From: Thiotrichaceae bacterium
Lineage (GTDB): Bacteria > Pseudomonadota > Gammaproteobacteria > Thiotrichales > Thiotrichaceae
NCBI GenBank assembly: GCA_027030285.1
Contig: JALVFC010000278.1
Coordinates: 1 to 9,984 of the forward strand
Direction: 5' to 3'
Length of the DNA stretch: 9,984 bases
The translations under genes and the position numbers were made by a program. The notes under the pieces were generated by a model that made no database searches, had not been told where the DNA came from, and worked only from the letters and a program-made list of their open reading frames with translations. Below, in pieces: positions 1 to 6,899 of this stretch (positions within the stretch are counted from its first letter, which is position 1; every line of letters begins with the position of its first letter).

Positions 1-363
1 TTGTTCGAGTGTTTTGTCCGTTGATACCAGTACTGTCCTGATACGGCGCATTTCCTCATTCATGAGTAAGCGCACACGCTTCATGAGCAGGATGCGATCC
101 TGACAAAATGCATCACATTCGTTTGGAGCGATATAGAGCAGTGTCCATTTTTTTGTAATTGTCTGCTCTTTTTTTGCTTGCTGGTTTGCGAGCATCAGGT
201 CATTTATGTTTAGAGGGATTGGTGGTGTAACAAGAGTGCCGTAGTTTACAGTGCTACCTCCAAGTCCCAGTCTTTCCTTGTTGAAAAAAACCAGTGTGCC
301 TAGTATGACGGGGGCTGTGAAAATTATGAGCAATGCAATCAGTGATTTTTTTCCTTTATTCAT
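1..363 (-). CDS. SCO-like membrane-anchored thioredoxin-fold protein (3' end outside window)
   Basis: Partial gene: 121 codons are visible, reading from the ATG at 361-363 leftwards off the window edge. The start follows an AGGA about 5 bases upstream. Residues 1-7 are Lys-rich and residues 8-27 form one hydrophobic segment, so the protein is probably anchored with its soluble part in the periplasm. A SCO/thioredoxin-like pattern follows: Asn-Tyr-Gly near 40-42, a hydrophobic strand near 73-79, then Glu-Cys-Asp-Ala-Phe-Cys with C83 and C87. This is the CxxxC spacing of SCO copper chaperones and is followed by a helix. Proteins of this kind are commonly encoded near ctaA and surf1 in gammaproteobacteria and are often called hypothetical. 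It lies 47 bp downstream of ctaA on the same strand, so the two are likely co-transcribed. I infer a role in CuA assembly or thiol reduction. The conserved SCO histidine would lie outside the window, so copper binding cannot be judged. Confidence 0.8.
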   Translation of the reverse strand, partial: MNKGKKSLIALLIIFTAPVILGTLVFFNKERLGLGGSTVNYGTLVTPPIPLNINDLMLANQQAKKEQTITKKWTLLYIAPNECDAFCQDRILLMKRVRLLMNEEMRRIRTVLVSTDKTLEQ

Positions 364-410
364 GTGTTCCTGTTCGTTGTTAGAGGGTCGTGTATTAATA
401 AGTAGCAGGA

Positions 411-1403
411 TTAGCCTTTTAATACGCTATAATTAATGGTCAGCATGGTTAGTAGCAATAGTGCTGCGACAATAGTATGAGCAACCGCGATGGTTATAGG
501 TAAACTCAGTATTACATTCATCATTCCCAGGCTGACTTGCAGGACAAGCAGCAAGAGAAGCATGGCGCCCATGGCTTTATATCGGCCAAATGAAAAACCA
601 AGCAGTTTGATGCTCAGGGTAAGCAGGTAAGTAAAAACTATAGCAGCGCCAATTCGATGGGCAACCTGTATAGCGGTACGCGCAGGACTTTCCAGAACGC
701 CATATTCATAGTTAGTGCCGGAATCATGACCGATGCTGAAACCACTGGTGAAATCCATGGGAGGCCACCATTGCCCGGCACAAGTCGGGAAGTCATTGCC
801 ACAGGCTAATGCTGCGTAATTGGTACTAGTCCAGCCGCCTAGTAATATCTGCACAATAATCAACAGCAGGCCAATAACTGCAAAGACTTTCATGCCGTTA
901 CTGGTTGAAGTGGGGTGTTGGTGATTGAGCTGGTTAAGCAGCAACCACCAGAGTATGGAAAGGGTGGTGAAGCCACCCACCAGGTGAGCGGATACAATAA
1001 CAGGGCTTAGCAGTAAAGTGACTGTCCACATGCCTAACAAAGCCTGGAACACTACCGTTAGTAAAAGCATGATGGGTAATGTTTTGCTTTGGTAGACGGG
1101 TGTTTTTTTGCGTAACACCATCACTAGTATAAGAAGAATTACGACTCCCAGAGTGCCAGCAACATAGCGGTGTACCATCTCCTTCCATGCTTTGCCTTGT
1201 TCGAGTGGTCTTTCAAAGTTCGTATCTGAAACTTTTTCCGGGACACTAATATGACCGTAGCAGCCTGGCCAGTCCGGACAACCAAGCCCGGCATCTGATA
1301 AACGTGTATATGCGCCGAGTACAATGACGATAAGAGCCAAGAGTACAGAGAATATAAGGGTTTTTGTATAGAATGTTGGTTTAACAGTCATAAATATATT
1401 CAT
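411..1403 (-). CDS. ctaA: Haem A synthase (CtaA/COX15 family)
   Basis: A 330-residue polytopic membrane protein that oxidises haem O to haem A, the cofactor of CoxA. Two repeated four-helix halves are visible. The first half has the extracytoplasmic loop starting at GAYTRL (30-35), with the cysteine pair C42 and C48, then E75-x-x-H78-R, matching the Glu and His of the Bacillus CtaA active site, and H140 (SAHLVGG). The second half has C201 and C208, H249 (VAHRIGA) and H309 (VAHTIVA). The four histidines fit the four expected haem ligands. The start at 1401-1403 is preceded by AAAGGA at about 6-bp spacing; the second in-frame ATG (residue 5) has no ribosome binding site. The gene is transcribed away from the cox operon. 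ctaB (haem O synthase), often the next gene, is not visible here. Confidence 0.95.
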   Translation of the reverse strand: MNIFMTVKPTFYTKTLIFSVLLALIVIVLGAYTRLSDAGLGCPDWPGCYGHISVPEKVSDTNFERPLEQGKAWKEMVHRYVAGTLGVVILLILVMVLRKKTPVYQSKTLPIMLLLTVVFQALLGMWTVTLLLSPVIVSAHLVGGFTTLSILWWLLLNQLNHQHPTSTSNGMKVFAVIGLLLIIVQILLGGWTSTNYAALACGNDFPTCAGQWWPPMDFTSGFSIGHDSGTNYEYGVLESPARTAIQVAHRIGAAIVFTYLLTLSIKLLGFSFGRYKAMGAMLLLLLVLQVSLGMMNVILSLPITIAVAHTIVAALLLLTMLTINYSVLKG

Positions 1404-1741
1404 TGATATCCTTTAATCTGTTTGTCGGCGTAACTGAGTTCGAGCAATATAAGAGAATTATAATATTCAGTTTTTTCAATAGATTGTTAATATGTTTCCC
1501 ATAGATTTTTTTATATACCAGATTGTGTGTTTTATTATCAGCTTCAATGGTTGTAACGATAATCAGTTAGCTTTAATTAGTAGTTAGGTATCTGTTTGTA
1601 TTTAATTAATTAGTGACTTTATGTGTTTGTGTTTCTCAGTATGACCACACTGAACAAGCTGGTTCAGAGCCCATTTAATGAAAGAGCAAGATTATTTTTT
1701 AAACCACCACTAGCAAATTTATTTCTAAGCTTGTAGACTAC

Positions 1742-1769
1742 GAAAAGTTTTGAGATAGATCAACTTTTC
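1742..1769. promoter_or_regulatory. FNR/ANR-like palindrome
   Basis: TTGAG-ATAG-ATCAA at 1750-1763 matches nine of the ten defined bases of the FNR/ANR box (TTGAT-N4-ATCAA). It overlaps a second palindrome with perfect 8-bp arms, GAAAAGTT (1742-1749) and AACTTTTC (1762-1769), whose centre is offset by one base. The site lies mid-way in the divergent region, about 335 bp before coxB and 353 bp before ctaA. If the TTGACA at 1802-1807 were a -35 element, the box would centre near -80, a position used by FNR/CRP-family regulators. Binding is inferred only from the match. Confidence 0.4.
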
Positions 1770-1801
1770 AAAAGAAATTTATATAACTCCCATATTACTT
1801 C

Positions 1802-1842
1802 TTGACAAAGGTGTCTTGTATCTCAAACGAAACTGCGAGATA
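1802..1842 (+). promoter_or_regulatory. Candidate promoter with overlapping inverted repeat
   Basis: A perfect TTGACA at 1802-1807 is followed by an inverted repeat, TATCTC (1819-1824) and GAGATA (1837-1842), separated by 12 bases. The repeat would flank the -10 position if TTGACA is a -35 element. The hexamer at 17-bp spacing (AAACGA) is a poor -10, so this is a weak or activator-dependent promoter at best. A cox operon promoter is expected somewhere in this region. Confidence 0.25.
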
Positions 1843-2078
1843 AGGCGTTGATTAGCTGCTTCTTATTTCACATAAAGTTCAAACTGGTCTCTTGAAAAAG
1901 AACCCAGATTGCGTAAGCAAGGCTGCTCTGGAACCGCCCTTAAAAAAAATAATTATTACTGGGTGCTTCGGGTGATGGTGTGTTTGTCATCATGCAGGGC
2001 ATGCAAGGCTATATAAAGATTTCAGTAACTTTAACCGAGTCTTTCTGGCATTAGCACGCCACCAAGAATCTCAATATC

Positions 2079-2087
2079 AGGAGGAGG
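2079..2087 (+). promoter_or_regulatory. Strong Shine-Dalgarno for coxB
   Basis: The AGGAGGAGG tract ends 4 bases before the ATG at 2092, and its first AGGAGG sits 7 bases upstream of that ATG. It fixes the coxB start even though this gives an unusually long N-terminal segment before the signal peptide. Confidence 0.8.
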
Positions 2088-2091
2088 CTGT

Positions 2092-3297
2092 ATGTTGAGT
2101 AGAAGATGTTCAGTATGTTCAGCAGATGCATCGTCAAACAGGTTCATAGCAAGGTACACCACAAAGTTCAAAGTCAAGTCCAATGCAATAGCAAGTTGGC
2201 TGTTAATCTCATTTTTCTTTCTACCACTGTCAGCATTCGCTGATCTGGGCTTCAATTTACCCAAAGGGGTTACTCCAGTTAGTCAAAATATCTATGACTT
2301 GCATATGACGATTTTCTGGGTGTGTGTAGGTATTGCAGTGGTTGTTTTTGGTGTGATGATTTACTCGATTATTTTTCACCGTAAGTCCAGAGGTGCCAAG
2401 GCTTCCAACTTTCATGAAAGTACTGCAATAGAGTTGATCTGGACATTGATTCCACTGGGGATTCTCATAGCTATTGCAGTTCCGGCGACAAGAGTACTTA
2501 TTGATCTGGAGAATACAGATAAAGCAGAAATGACTGTGAAAATCACTGGTTATCAGTGGAAGTGGCAATATGAATATCTGGATAATGGCGTTAAGTTCTT
2601 TAGCAATCTTTCCAAAGATTCCAGAGAGCGCAGTGAAATGGGAAAAGTAGGAGATTACCCGGATCATTATTTACAAGATGTTGATAATCGGCTGGTGTTG
2701 CCAGTAAATACACGGATACGCTTTTTGATGACATCCAATGATGTGATCCATTCTTGGTGGGTGCGTGATCTTGGTGTCAAACAGGATGCAAACCCGGGCT
2801 TTATTAATGATGCTTGGGCAACCATTCAGAAGCCTGGTGTATACCGGGGTCAATGTGCCGAATTATGTGGCAAGGATCACGGGTTTATGCCGATTGTGGT
2901 AGAAGCCAAGAGTAAAGAAGACTATGCGGCATGGGTTAAAGAGCAGCAAGCAAAACAGAAAGCTGCGGCAGCTGCAGGTGACCGTGAGTGGAGTAAAGAT
3001 GAGCTCATGGTGCAGGGTCAGAAAGTTTACAGTAGTACCTGTGCGGGCTGTCATGGTGTGACAGGGCAGGGTATTCCTGGAACCTTCCCGGCGATTGCAG
3101 GCAGTAAAATCGCCACTGGTGATGTAAAAGAGCATATAAATATAGTTATGAATGGTAAGGCAGGAACGGCGATGCAGGCATTTGGTGCCCAGTTGAGTGA
3201 TAGTGATCTCGCTGCTGTGATTACCTATGAGCGTAATGCATTTGGCAACAATACGGGCGACCTCGTGCAACCTGCAACCATTAAAGCTGCAAGATAG
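2092..3297 (+). CDS. coxB: Cytochrome c oxidase subunit II with fused C-terminal cytochrome c domain
   Basis: A 401-residue subunit II that accepts electrons from cytochrome c and passes them to CoxA. A long polar N-terminus (1-34) precedes a hydrophobic signal segment (35-50) with a probable cleavage site after Ala-Phe-Ala, before D51. Two membrane helices follow, at about 72-95 and 113-135. The aromatic entry motif YQWKWQY spans 154-160. All CuA ligands are present: H220, C255, E257 (backbone), C259, H263 and M266. A linker rich in Ala, Lys and Gln (about 280-300) leads to a class I cytochrome c domain with C317-x-x-C320-H321 and a likely axial Met at M360. The fused domain lets subunit II carry its own haem c (caa3-like architecture). 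The start is fixed by the AGGAGGAGG tract; no other start precedes the signal segment except an adjacent TTG. It is the first gene of the operon. Confidence 0.97.
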   Translation: MLSRRCSVCSADASSNRFIARYTTKFKVKSNAIASWLLISFFFLPLSAFADLGFNLPKGVTPVSQNIYDLHMTIFWVCVGIAVVVFGVMIYSIIFHRKSRGAKASNFHESTAIELIWTLIPLGILIAIAVPATRVLIDLENTDKAEMTVKITGYQWKWQYEYLDNGVKFFSNLSKDSRERSEMGKVGDYPDHYLQDVDNRLVLPVNTRIRFLMTSNDVIHSWWVRDLGVKQDANPGFINDAWATIQKPGVYRGQCAELCGKDHGFMPIVVEAKSKEDYAAWVKEQQAKQKAAAAAGDREWSKDELMVQGQKVYSSTCAGCHGVTGQGIPGTFPAIAGSKIATGDVKEHINIVMNGKAGTAMQAFGAQLSDSDLAAVITYERNAFGNNTGDLVQPATIKAAR

Positions 3298-3307
3298 GAG
3301 ACAAGAT

Positions 3308-4945
3308 ATGGCAACAACTACTTCTGATGTTCAGATTGATATAGATGCCCATGATGCGCATCACGGACCTGAAAAAGGCTTGCTGCGTTGGGTAAAAACC
3401 ACAAATCATAAAGATATCGGTACGCTTTATCTATGGTTTGCCTTTACCATGCTGCTGATAGGCGGGGCAATGGCAATGGTGATTCGTGCCGAGTTATTCC
3501 AGCCTGGTTTGCAGCTAGTTGAGCCACAGTTTTTTAATCAGATGACAACCTTGCATGGCTTGATTATGGTGTTTGGTGCCATTATGCCCGCATTTGTAGG
3601 TTTGGCTAACTGGCAGATTCCGCTGATGATTGGGGCACCGGATATGGCATTGCCCAGGATGAACAACTGGAGTTTCTGGATTCTGCCTTTTGCAGGAGTC
3701 ATGTTGCTTAGCACTTTATTTATGAAAGGTGGTGGTCCTGCATTCGGCTGGACTTTCTATGCGCCATTATCGACAACCTTTGCACCTGAGAGTACGGACT
3801 TTTTTATATTTGCCATTCATATGCTGGGCTTCTCCTCTATTATGGGGGCTATCAACATTATTGCGACTGTCATGAATATGCGCGCACCAGATATGAAACT
3901 GATGGATATGCCACTGTTTGTCTGGACCTGGCTAATTACGGCCTTTTTGCTGATTGCTGCCATGCCGGTGCTTGCCGGGGCTGTCACCATGATGCTTACA
4001 GATCGAAATTTTGGCACCAGTTTCTTTGATGCGGCTGGTGGTGGTGATCCCGTTATGTTCCAGCATATTTTCTGGTTCTTTGGTCATCCGGAAGTGTACA
4101 TCATGATTCTGCCCGCCTTTGGCGTGATTTCGCAGATTATTCCAACTTTTGCTCGCAAGCCGTTGTTTGGCTACAGCTCAATGGTCTACGCCACAGCCTC
4201 TATTGCACTACTATCATTTGTGGTCTGGGCGCATCACATGTTCCTCACTGGTATGCCCATAGCGGGTCAGATGTACTTTATGTATGCAACCATCATGATT
4301 TCAGTACCCACGGGAGTAAAGGTCTTTAACTGGGTAACAACCATGTGGCGTGGCTCACTGACATTTGAAACTCCCATGTTATGGGCGATTGCTTTTGTCA
4401 TCCTGTTTACTATTGGTGGTTTCTCAGGCTTGATGCTGGGTATAGCACCTGCTGACATTCAGTACCACGATACCTATTTTGTCGTTGCCCACTTCCACTA
4501 TGTATTGGTGACAGGAGCGTTGTTCTCCATTATTGCAGCAGTATATTACTGGCTACCCAAATGGTGTGGTCGCATGTACAACGAGAAACTTGCCAGGATT
4601 CACTTCTGGTGGGCGGTTATCTCCGTTAATGTATTGTTCTTCCCGCAACACTTCCTAGGATTGGCAGGTATGCCTCGTCGTATTCCAGACTATGCTACAC
4701 AGTTTGCTGATTTCAATATGATATCAAGTATTGGTGGATTTGCATTTGGTTCCTCCTTCCTGCTGCTGACTTATATTATCGTCAGCTGTATTCGTAGCGG
4801 TGAGCCTATTGAAGATGAAAGAGTCTGGGAAAGTGCAAAAGGTCTTGAGTGGACTGTGGCAACTCCTGCGCCCTATCACACATTTAATGAGCCACCACAA
4901 AAAGACAAGATTCTTAGTGAGTCAAGTCACGTTGGAGCCCACTAA
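3308..4945 (+). CDS. coxA: Cytochrome c oxidase subunit I, aa3 type (A1 family)
   Basis: A 545-residue catalytic subunit with about 12 membrane helices that reduces O2 at the haem a3-CuB centre and pumps protons. Haem a ligands are H83 (TLHGL) and H397; the haem a3 ligand is H395 (VAHFHYV). CuB ligands are H260, H309 and H310 (WAHHM). The cross-linked Tyr is Y264. E262 in GHPEVY marks an A1-type enzyme. D-channel residues D112, N101 and N119/N120, and the K-channel K338 (TGVKVF), are all conserved. The chosen start at 3308 has AGGAG at 3296-3300, 7 bases upstream. An in-frame ATG at 3227 would overlap the end of coxB by 71 bp and adds a non-homologous N-terminus, so it was not used. The gap after coxB is 10 bp and the stop touches the next gene. 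Confidence 0.98.
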   Translation: MATTTSDVQIDIDAHDAHHGPEKGLLRWVKTTNHKDIGTLYLWFAFTMLLIGGAMAMVIRAELFQPGLQLVEPQFFNQMTTLHGLIMVFGAIMPAFVGLANWQIPLMIGAPDMALPRMNNWSFWILPFAGVMLLSTLFMKGGGPAFGWTFYAPLSTTFAPESTDFFIFAIHMLGFSSIMGAINIIATVMNMRAPDMKLMDMPLFVWTWLITAFLLIAAMPVLAGAVTMMLTDRNFGTSFFDAAGGGDPVMFQHIFWFFGHPEVYIMILPAFGVISQIIPTFARKPLFGYSSMVYATASIALLSFVVWAHHMFLTGMPIAGQMYFMYATIMISVPTGVKVFNWVTTMWRGSLTFETPMLWAIAFVILFTIGGFSGLMLGIAPADIQYHDTYFVVAHFHYVLVTGALFSIIAAVYYWLPKWCGRMYNEKLARIHFWWAVISVNVLFFPQHFLGLAGMPRRIPDYATQFADFNMISSIGGFAFGSSFLLLTYIIVSCIRSGEPIEDERVWESAKGLEWTVATPAPYHTFNEPPQKDKILSESSHVGAH

Positions 4946-5068
4946 ATGAGTCAGAACCTGACGCAGGAAGAACGTCAGCGACGAGGAGCCAGAAAAACGG
5001 CTCTTATCGTCGCGGTGGTTGCTTTTGGTATTTTCCTGTTTACCATTTATTCGACATATAAGCAGTGA
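4946..5068 (+). CDS. Small single-helix cytochrome oxidase-associated protein (40 aa)
   Basis: The ATG directly follows the coxA stop codon with no gap, and the reading frame ends in TGA overlapping the GTG start of ctaG by 4 bases. The product is a 40-residue peptide with a charged N-terminus (MSQNLTQEERQRRGARKT) and one hydrophobic helix at about residues 19-35, ending in Ser-Thr-Tyr-Lys-Gln. Small proteins of this shape, between coxA and cox11, are a recurrent feature of proteobacterial cox operons and are annotated as cytochrome oxidase small assembly proteins. Position, coupling to both neighbours and a clean membrane helix make it a real gene. No motif identifies the biochemical role; help in assembly or a subunit-like stabiliser are the reasonable options. 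Confidence 0.85.
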   Translation: MSQNLTQEERQRRGARKTALIVAVVAFGIFLFTIYSTYKQ

Positions 5069-5700
5069 AACAGAACAATATTAATCGAGGATTCTGGATT
5101 AAGCTTGGGCTAGTACCCATAGGTATGTTCGCTTTTGCCTTTGCTTTAGTGCCCCTGTACAACGTCTTTTGTAATGTCACTGGTCTTAATGGCAGGGGTA
5201 GTAACGAGCAGTATATTCCGTCTTCGAAAACAGACCTTGATATGAATCGCAGGGTGACAGTGAGTTTTCTTGCTGCCCAGTCGCCTGGTTTTCCTGTCAA
5301 GCTTTACCCCAAAACCAAAATGATGGATGTGATTCCCGGCAAGATGTATACCATTAAATATGTTGCTGAAAATCACACCGCAAATGAGGTCACAGGTCAG
5401 GCGGTACACAGTGTTGCTCCAGGTGAAGCAGCGCAATATTTTAAAAAAGTTGAATGTTTCTGTTTTACCAGGCAGATGTTTAAACCGGGACAGGTAAAAG
5501 AGATGCCTGTTAGTTTTATTATTCAGCCTGCGCTGGATAAGTCTGTACGGGATGTCACCCTGTCATACAACTTTTTCAGGATTCCTGATGAAAAGCAAAA
5601 CCAGGGTTCACAGCAGTTACAGCAACCAGGTGTACTAAAGGGTGCACTAAAGAAAATGCTGAACAGCAGTGACTCTGTCCAAAACAAGAAGAAAGGATAG
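5065..5700 (+). CDS. ctaG: Cytochrome c oxidase assembly protein CtaG/Cox11
   Basis: A 211-residue copper chaperone that delivers Cu(I) to the CuB site of CoxA. It has an N-terminal membrane anchor (about residues 12-34) and a periplasmic immunoglobulin-like domain. Family signatures are PLYNVFC with C36 near the membrane and the copper motif C131-F-C133-F in ECFCFTRQ, followed by a conserved Met-Pro-Val strand near 147-149. The start is GTG in a GTGA overlap with the stop of the preceding 40-aa gene; there is no good Shine-Dalgarno, so translation is probably coupled to the upstream gene. The C-terminus (about 174-211) is an extra Gln/Lys-rich tail that looks disordered. The next gene, coxC, starts 49 bp downstream. 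Confidence 0.96.
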   Translation: MKQNNINRGFWIKLGLVPIGMFAFAFALVPLYNVFCNVTGLNGRGSNEQYIPSSKTDLDMNRRVTVSFLAAQSPGFPVKLYPKTKMMDVIPGKMYTIKYVAENHTANEVTGQAVHSVAPGEAAQYFKKVECFCFTRQMFKPGQVKEMPVSFIIQPALDKSVRDVTLSYNFFRIPDEKQNQGSQQLQQPGVLKGALKKMLNSSDSVQNKKKG

Positions 5701-5749
5701 AAAGTAAGCTTAAGTCTAAGCGATTTAAAGAAAGCTAAAGGAGGATTAA

Positions 5750-6622
5750 ATGCAGTCTCATAATCAATACTTTGTACCACACGGTAGCTACTGGCCTATA
5801 GTTGGCTCGGTAGGTATGGCCTCATTGCTGGCAGGTTTTGCCAGTTCCCTCCATGGTAGTGCGCTTGGTTCCGGAGCGATGGTGCTTGGTTTCGGTATTA
5901 TCATTTTCATGGTGTTTGGCTGGATGGGGCAGGTTGTCCATGAAAGTGAAGCGGGGACTTACAACAAACAGGTTGATCGCTCCTTCAGAATGAGCATGGC
6001 ATGGTTTATCTTCTCGGAAGTGATGTTCTTCGCGGCTTTTTTTGGTGCCTTGTTTTATGCCAGAAATTTTTCGGTACCCTGGTTAGGTGGGGCAAGCAAT
6101 AACTTCTTTACTCATCAGGAGCTATGGTCAGATTTTAAAGCCGTGTGGCCTTTAATCCAGATGCCGGATCCCAGCAAATTTTCAGTTCCCAAGGATATTA
6201 TTCATGCCTGGGAGATCCCTGCAATCAATACATTATGTTTATTGACCAGTGGTGCAACATTGACGTGGGCACATTGGGCTTTGCTCAATAATAAGCGTAA
6301 CCAGATTATTGCTGGTCTGGCAGCTACCATTATTCTCGGTATTATCTTCCTGTCATTGCAGGCATTAGAATATGGTGAAGCCTATAAGCATCTGGACTTA
6401 AAGCTATCTTCAGGTATTTATGGCAGTACTTTCTTCATGTTAACCGGTTTTCACGGGCTGCATGTCACACTGGGTACGATTATGTTAATCGTCATTCTGA
6501 TGCGTGTCATCCGTGGGCATTTTAACCCTGAAAATCACTTCGGTTTTGAAGGTGTTGCCTGGTACTGGCACTTTGTAGATGTAGTCTGGTTAGGTTTATT
6601 TATTTTTGTTTACTGGTTATAA
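5750..6622 (+). CDS. coxC: Cytochrome c oxidase subunit III
   Basis: A 290-residue integral membrane protein with seven predicted helices; it binds CoxA and stabilises proton uptake through the D-channel. Recognisable family motifs are FSEVMFFAAFF with E90, ALEYGEAY near 205-212, the FHGLHVTLG helix near 234-242 and the C-terminal WYWHFVDVVW near 271-280. A near-perfect ribosome binding site, AAAGGAGG at 5737-5744, stands 5 bases before the ATG. The 49-bp gap after ctaG contains no obvious terminator, so the gene should be transcribed with the operon while having independent, strong translation initiation. Confidence 0.97.
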   Translation: MQSHNQYFVPHGSYWPIVGSVGMASLLAGFASSLHGSALGSGAMVLGFGIIIFMVFGWMGQVVHESEAGTYNKQVDRSFRMSMAWFIFSEVMFFAAFFGALFYARNFSVPWLGGASNNFFTHQELWSDFKAVWPLIQMPDPSKFSVPKDIIHAWEIPAINTLCLLTSGATLTWAHWALLNNKRNQIIAGLAATIILGIIFLSLQALEYGEAYKHLDLKLSSGIYGSTFFMLTGFHGLHVTLGTIMLIVILMRVIRGHFNPENHFGFEGVAWYWHFVDVVWLGLFIFVYWL

Positions 6623-6668
6623 GGAAAGGCTTGCATTGAACTTATTTGTTTGCGGTCGGTAGCATTCA

Positions 6669-6869
6669 ATGAAATATGTCATCCTGATCTTTTTCATCTT
6701 TATCATCTATAGCCTGGCTTCAGCCTTGTATTACATGATGAAAGATGGAGAAGGTTCCAAGCGTATGGTGAAAGCACTGACCATGCGTATTAGTTTGTCT
6801 CTCCTGCTCTTTATAATCATCATATTTGCATTCTGGATGGGGTGGATCAAACCGACAGGAGTAGTGTAG
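6669..6869 (+). CDS. DUF2909 twin transmembrane protein
   Basis: A 66-residue protein with two hydrophobic helices (about 3-22 and 42-60) joined by a short charged loop containing Lys-Asp-Gly-Glu-Gly and Lys-Arg. This is the pattern of the DUF2909 family, which is regularly encoded between coxC and surf1 in gammaproteobacteria. The biochemical role is unknown; position suggests an oxidase assembly or accessory function. The ribosome binding site is weak. A 7-bp inverted repeat (CATTGAA at 6634-6640 and TTCAATG at 6665-6671) covers the start codon. The gap to surf1 is 30 bp. Confidence 0.88.
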   Translation: MKYVILIFFIFIIYSLASALYYMMKDGEGSKRMVKALTMRISLSLLLFIIIIFAFWMGWIKPTGVV

Positions 6870-6899
6870 TTATTGTTATTGATTTGATGGAAGAGAAAA

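Larger units (their letters stand above)
1404..2091. promoter_or_regulatory. AT-rich divergent intergenic region between ctaA and coxB
   Basis: 688 bp with no convincing gene; the longest readable frames are short, lack a ribosome binding site and have no family features. The region must drive ctaA leftwards and coxB rightwards. A minus-strand TATAAT lies at 1457-1462, about 54 bp before the ctaA start, but has no good -35 partner. On the plus side there is TTGACA at 1802-1807 and a TATAAA at 2012-2017, neither with a well-spaced partner. Inverted repeats include ATTATC/GATAAT (1534-1539 and 1558-1563), the FNR-like site at 1742-1769 and TATCTC/GAGATA at 1819-1842. The coxB leader may therefore be long. 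Transcription starts cannot be assigned from sequence alone. Confidence 0.6.

Noticed and set aside
1491..1587. Short plus-strand frame of about 31 residues in the intergenic region
   Set aside because: No ribosome binding site, AT-rich composition and no recognisable features.
2098..2125. Possible twin-arginine signal at the CoxB N-terminus
   Set aside because: The Arg-Arg pair lacks the rest of the Tat motif and lies about 30 residues before the hydrophobic segment; CuA-containing subunit II is normally exported by Sec/YidC.
2031..2264. Minus-strand frame overlapping the coxB start region
   Set aside because: It is a shadow of the coxB signal region and leader, with no recognisable domain and no neighbours in the same direction.
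3227..3307. Upstream ATG for coxA within the end of coxB
   Set aside because: It would overlap coxB by 71 bp and add residues unlike any CoxA; the ATG at 3308 has a well-spaced AGGAG.
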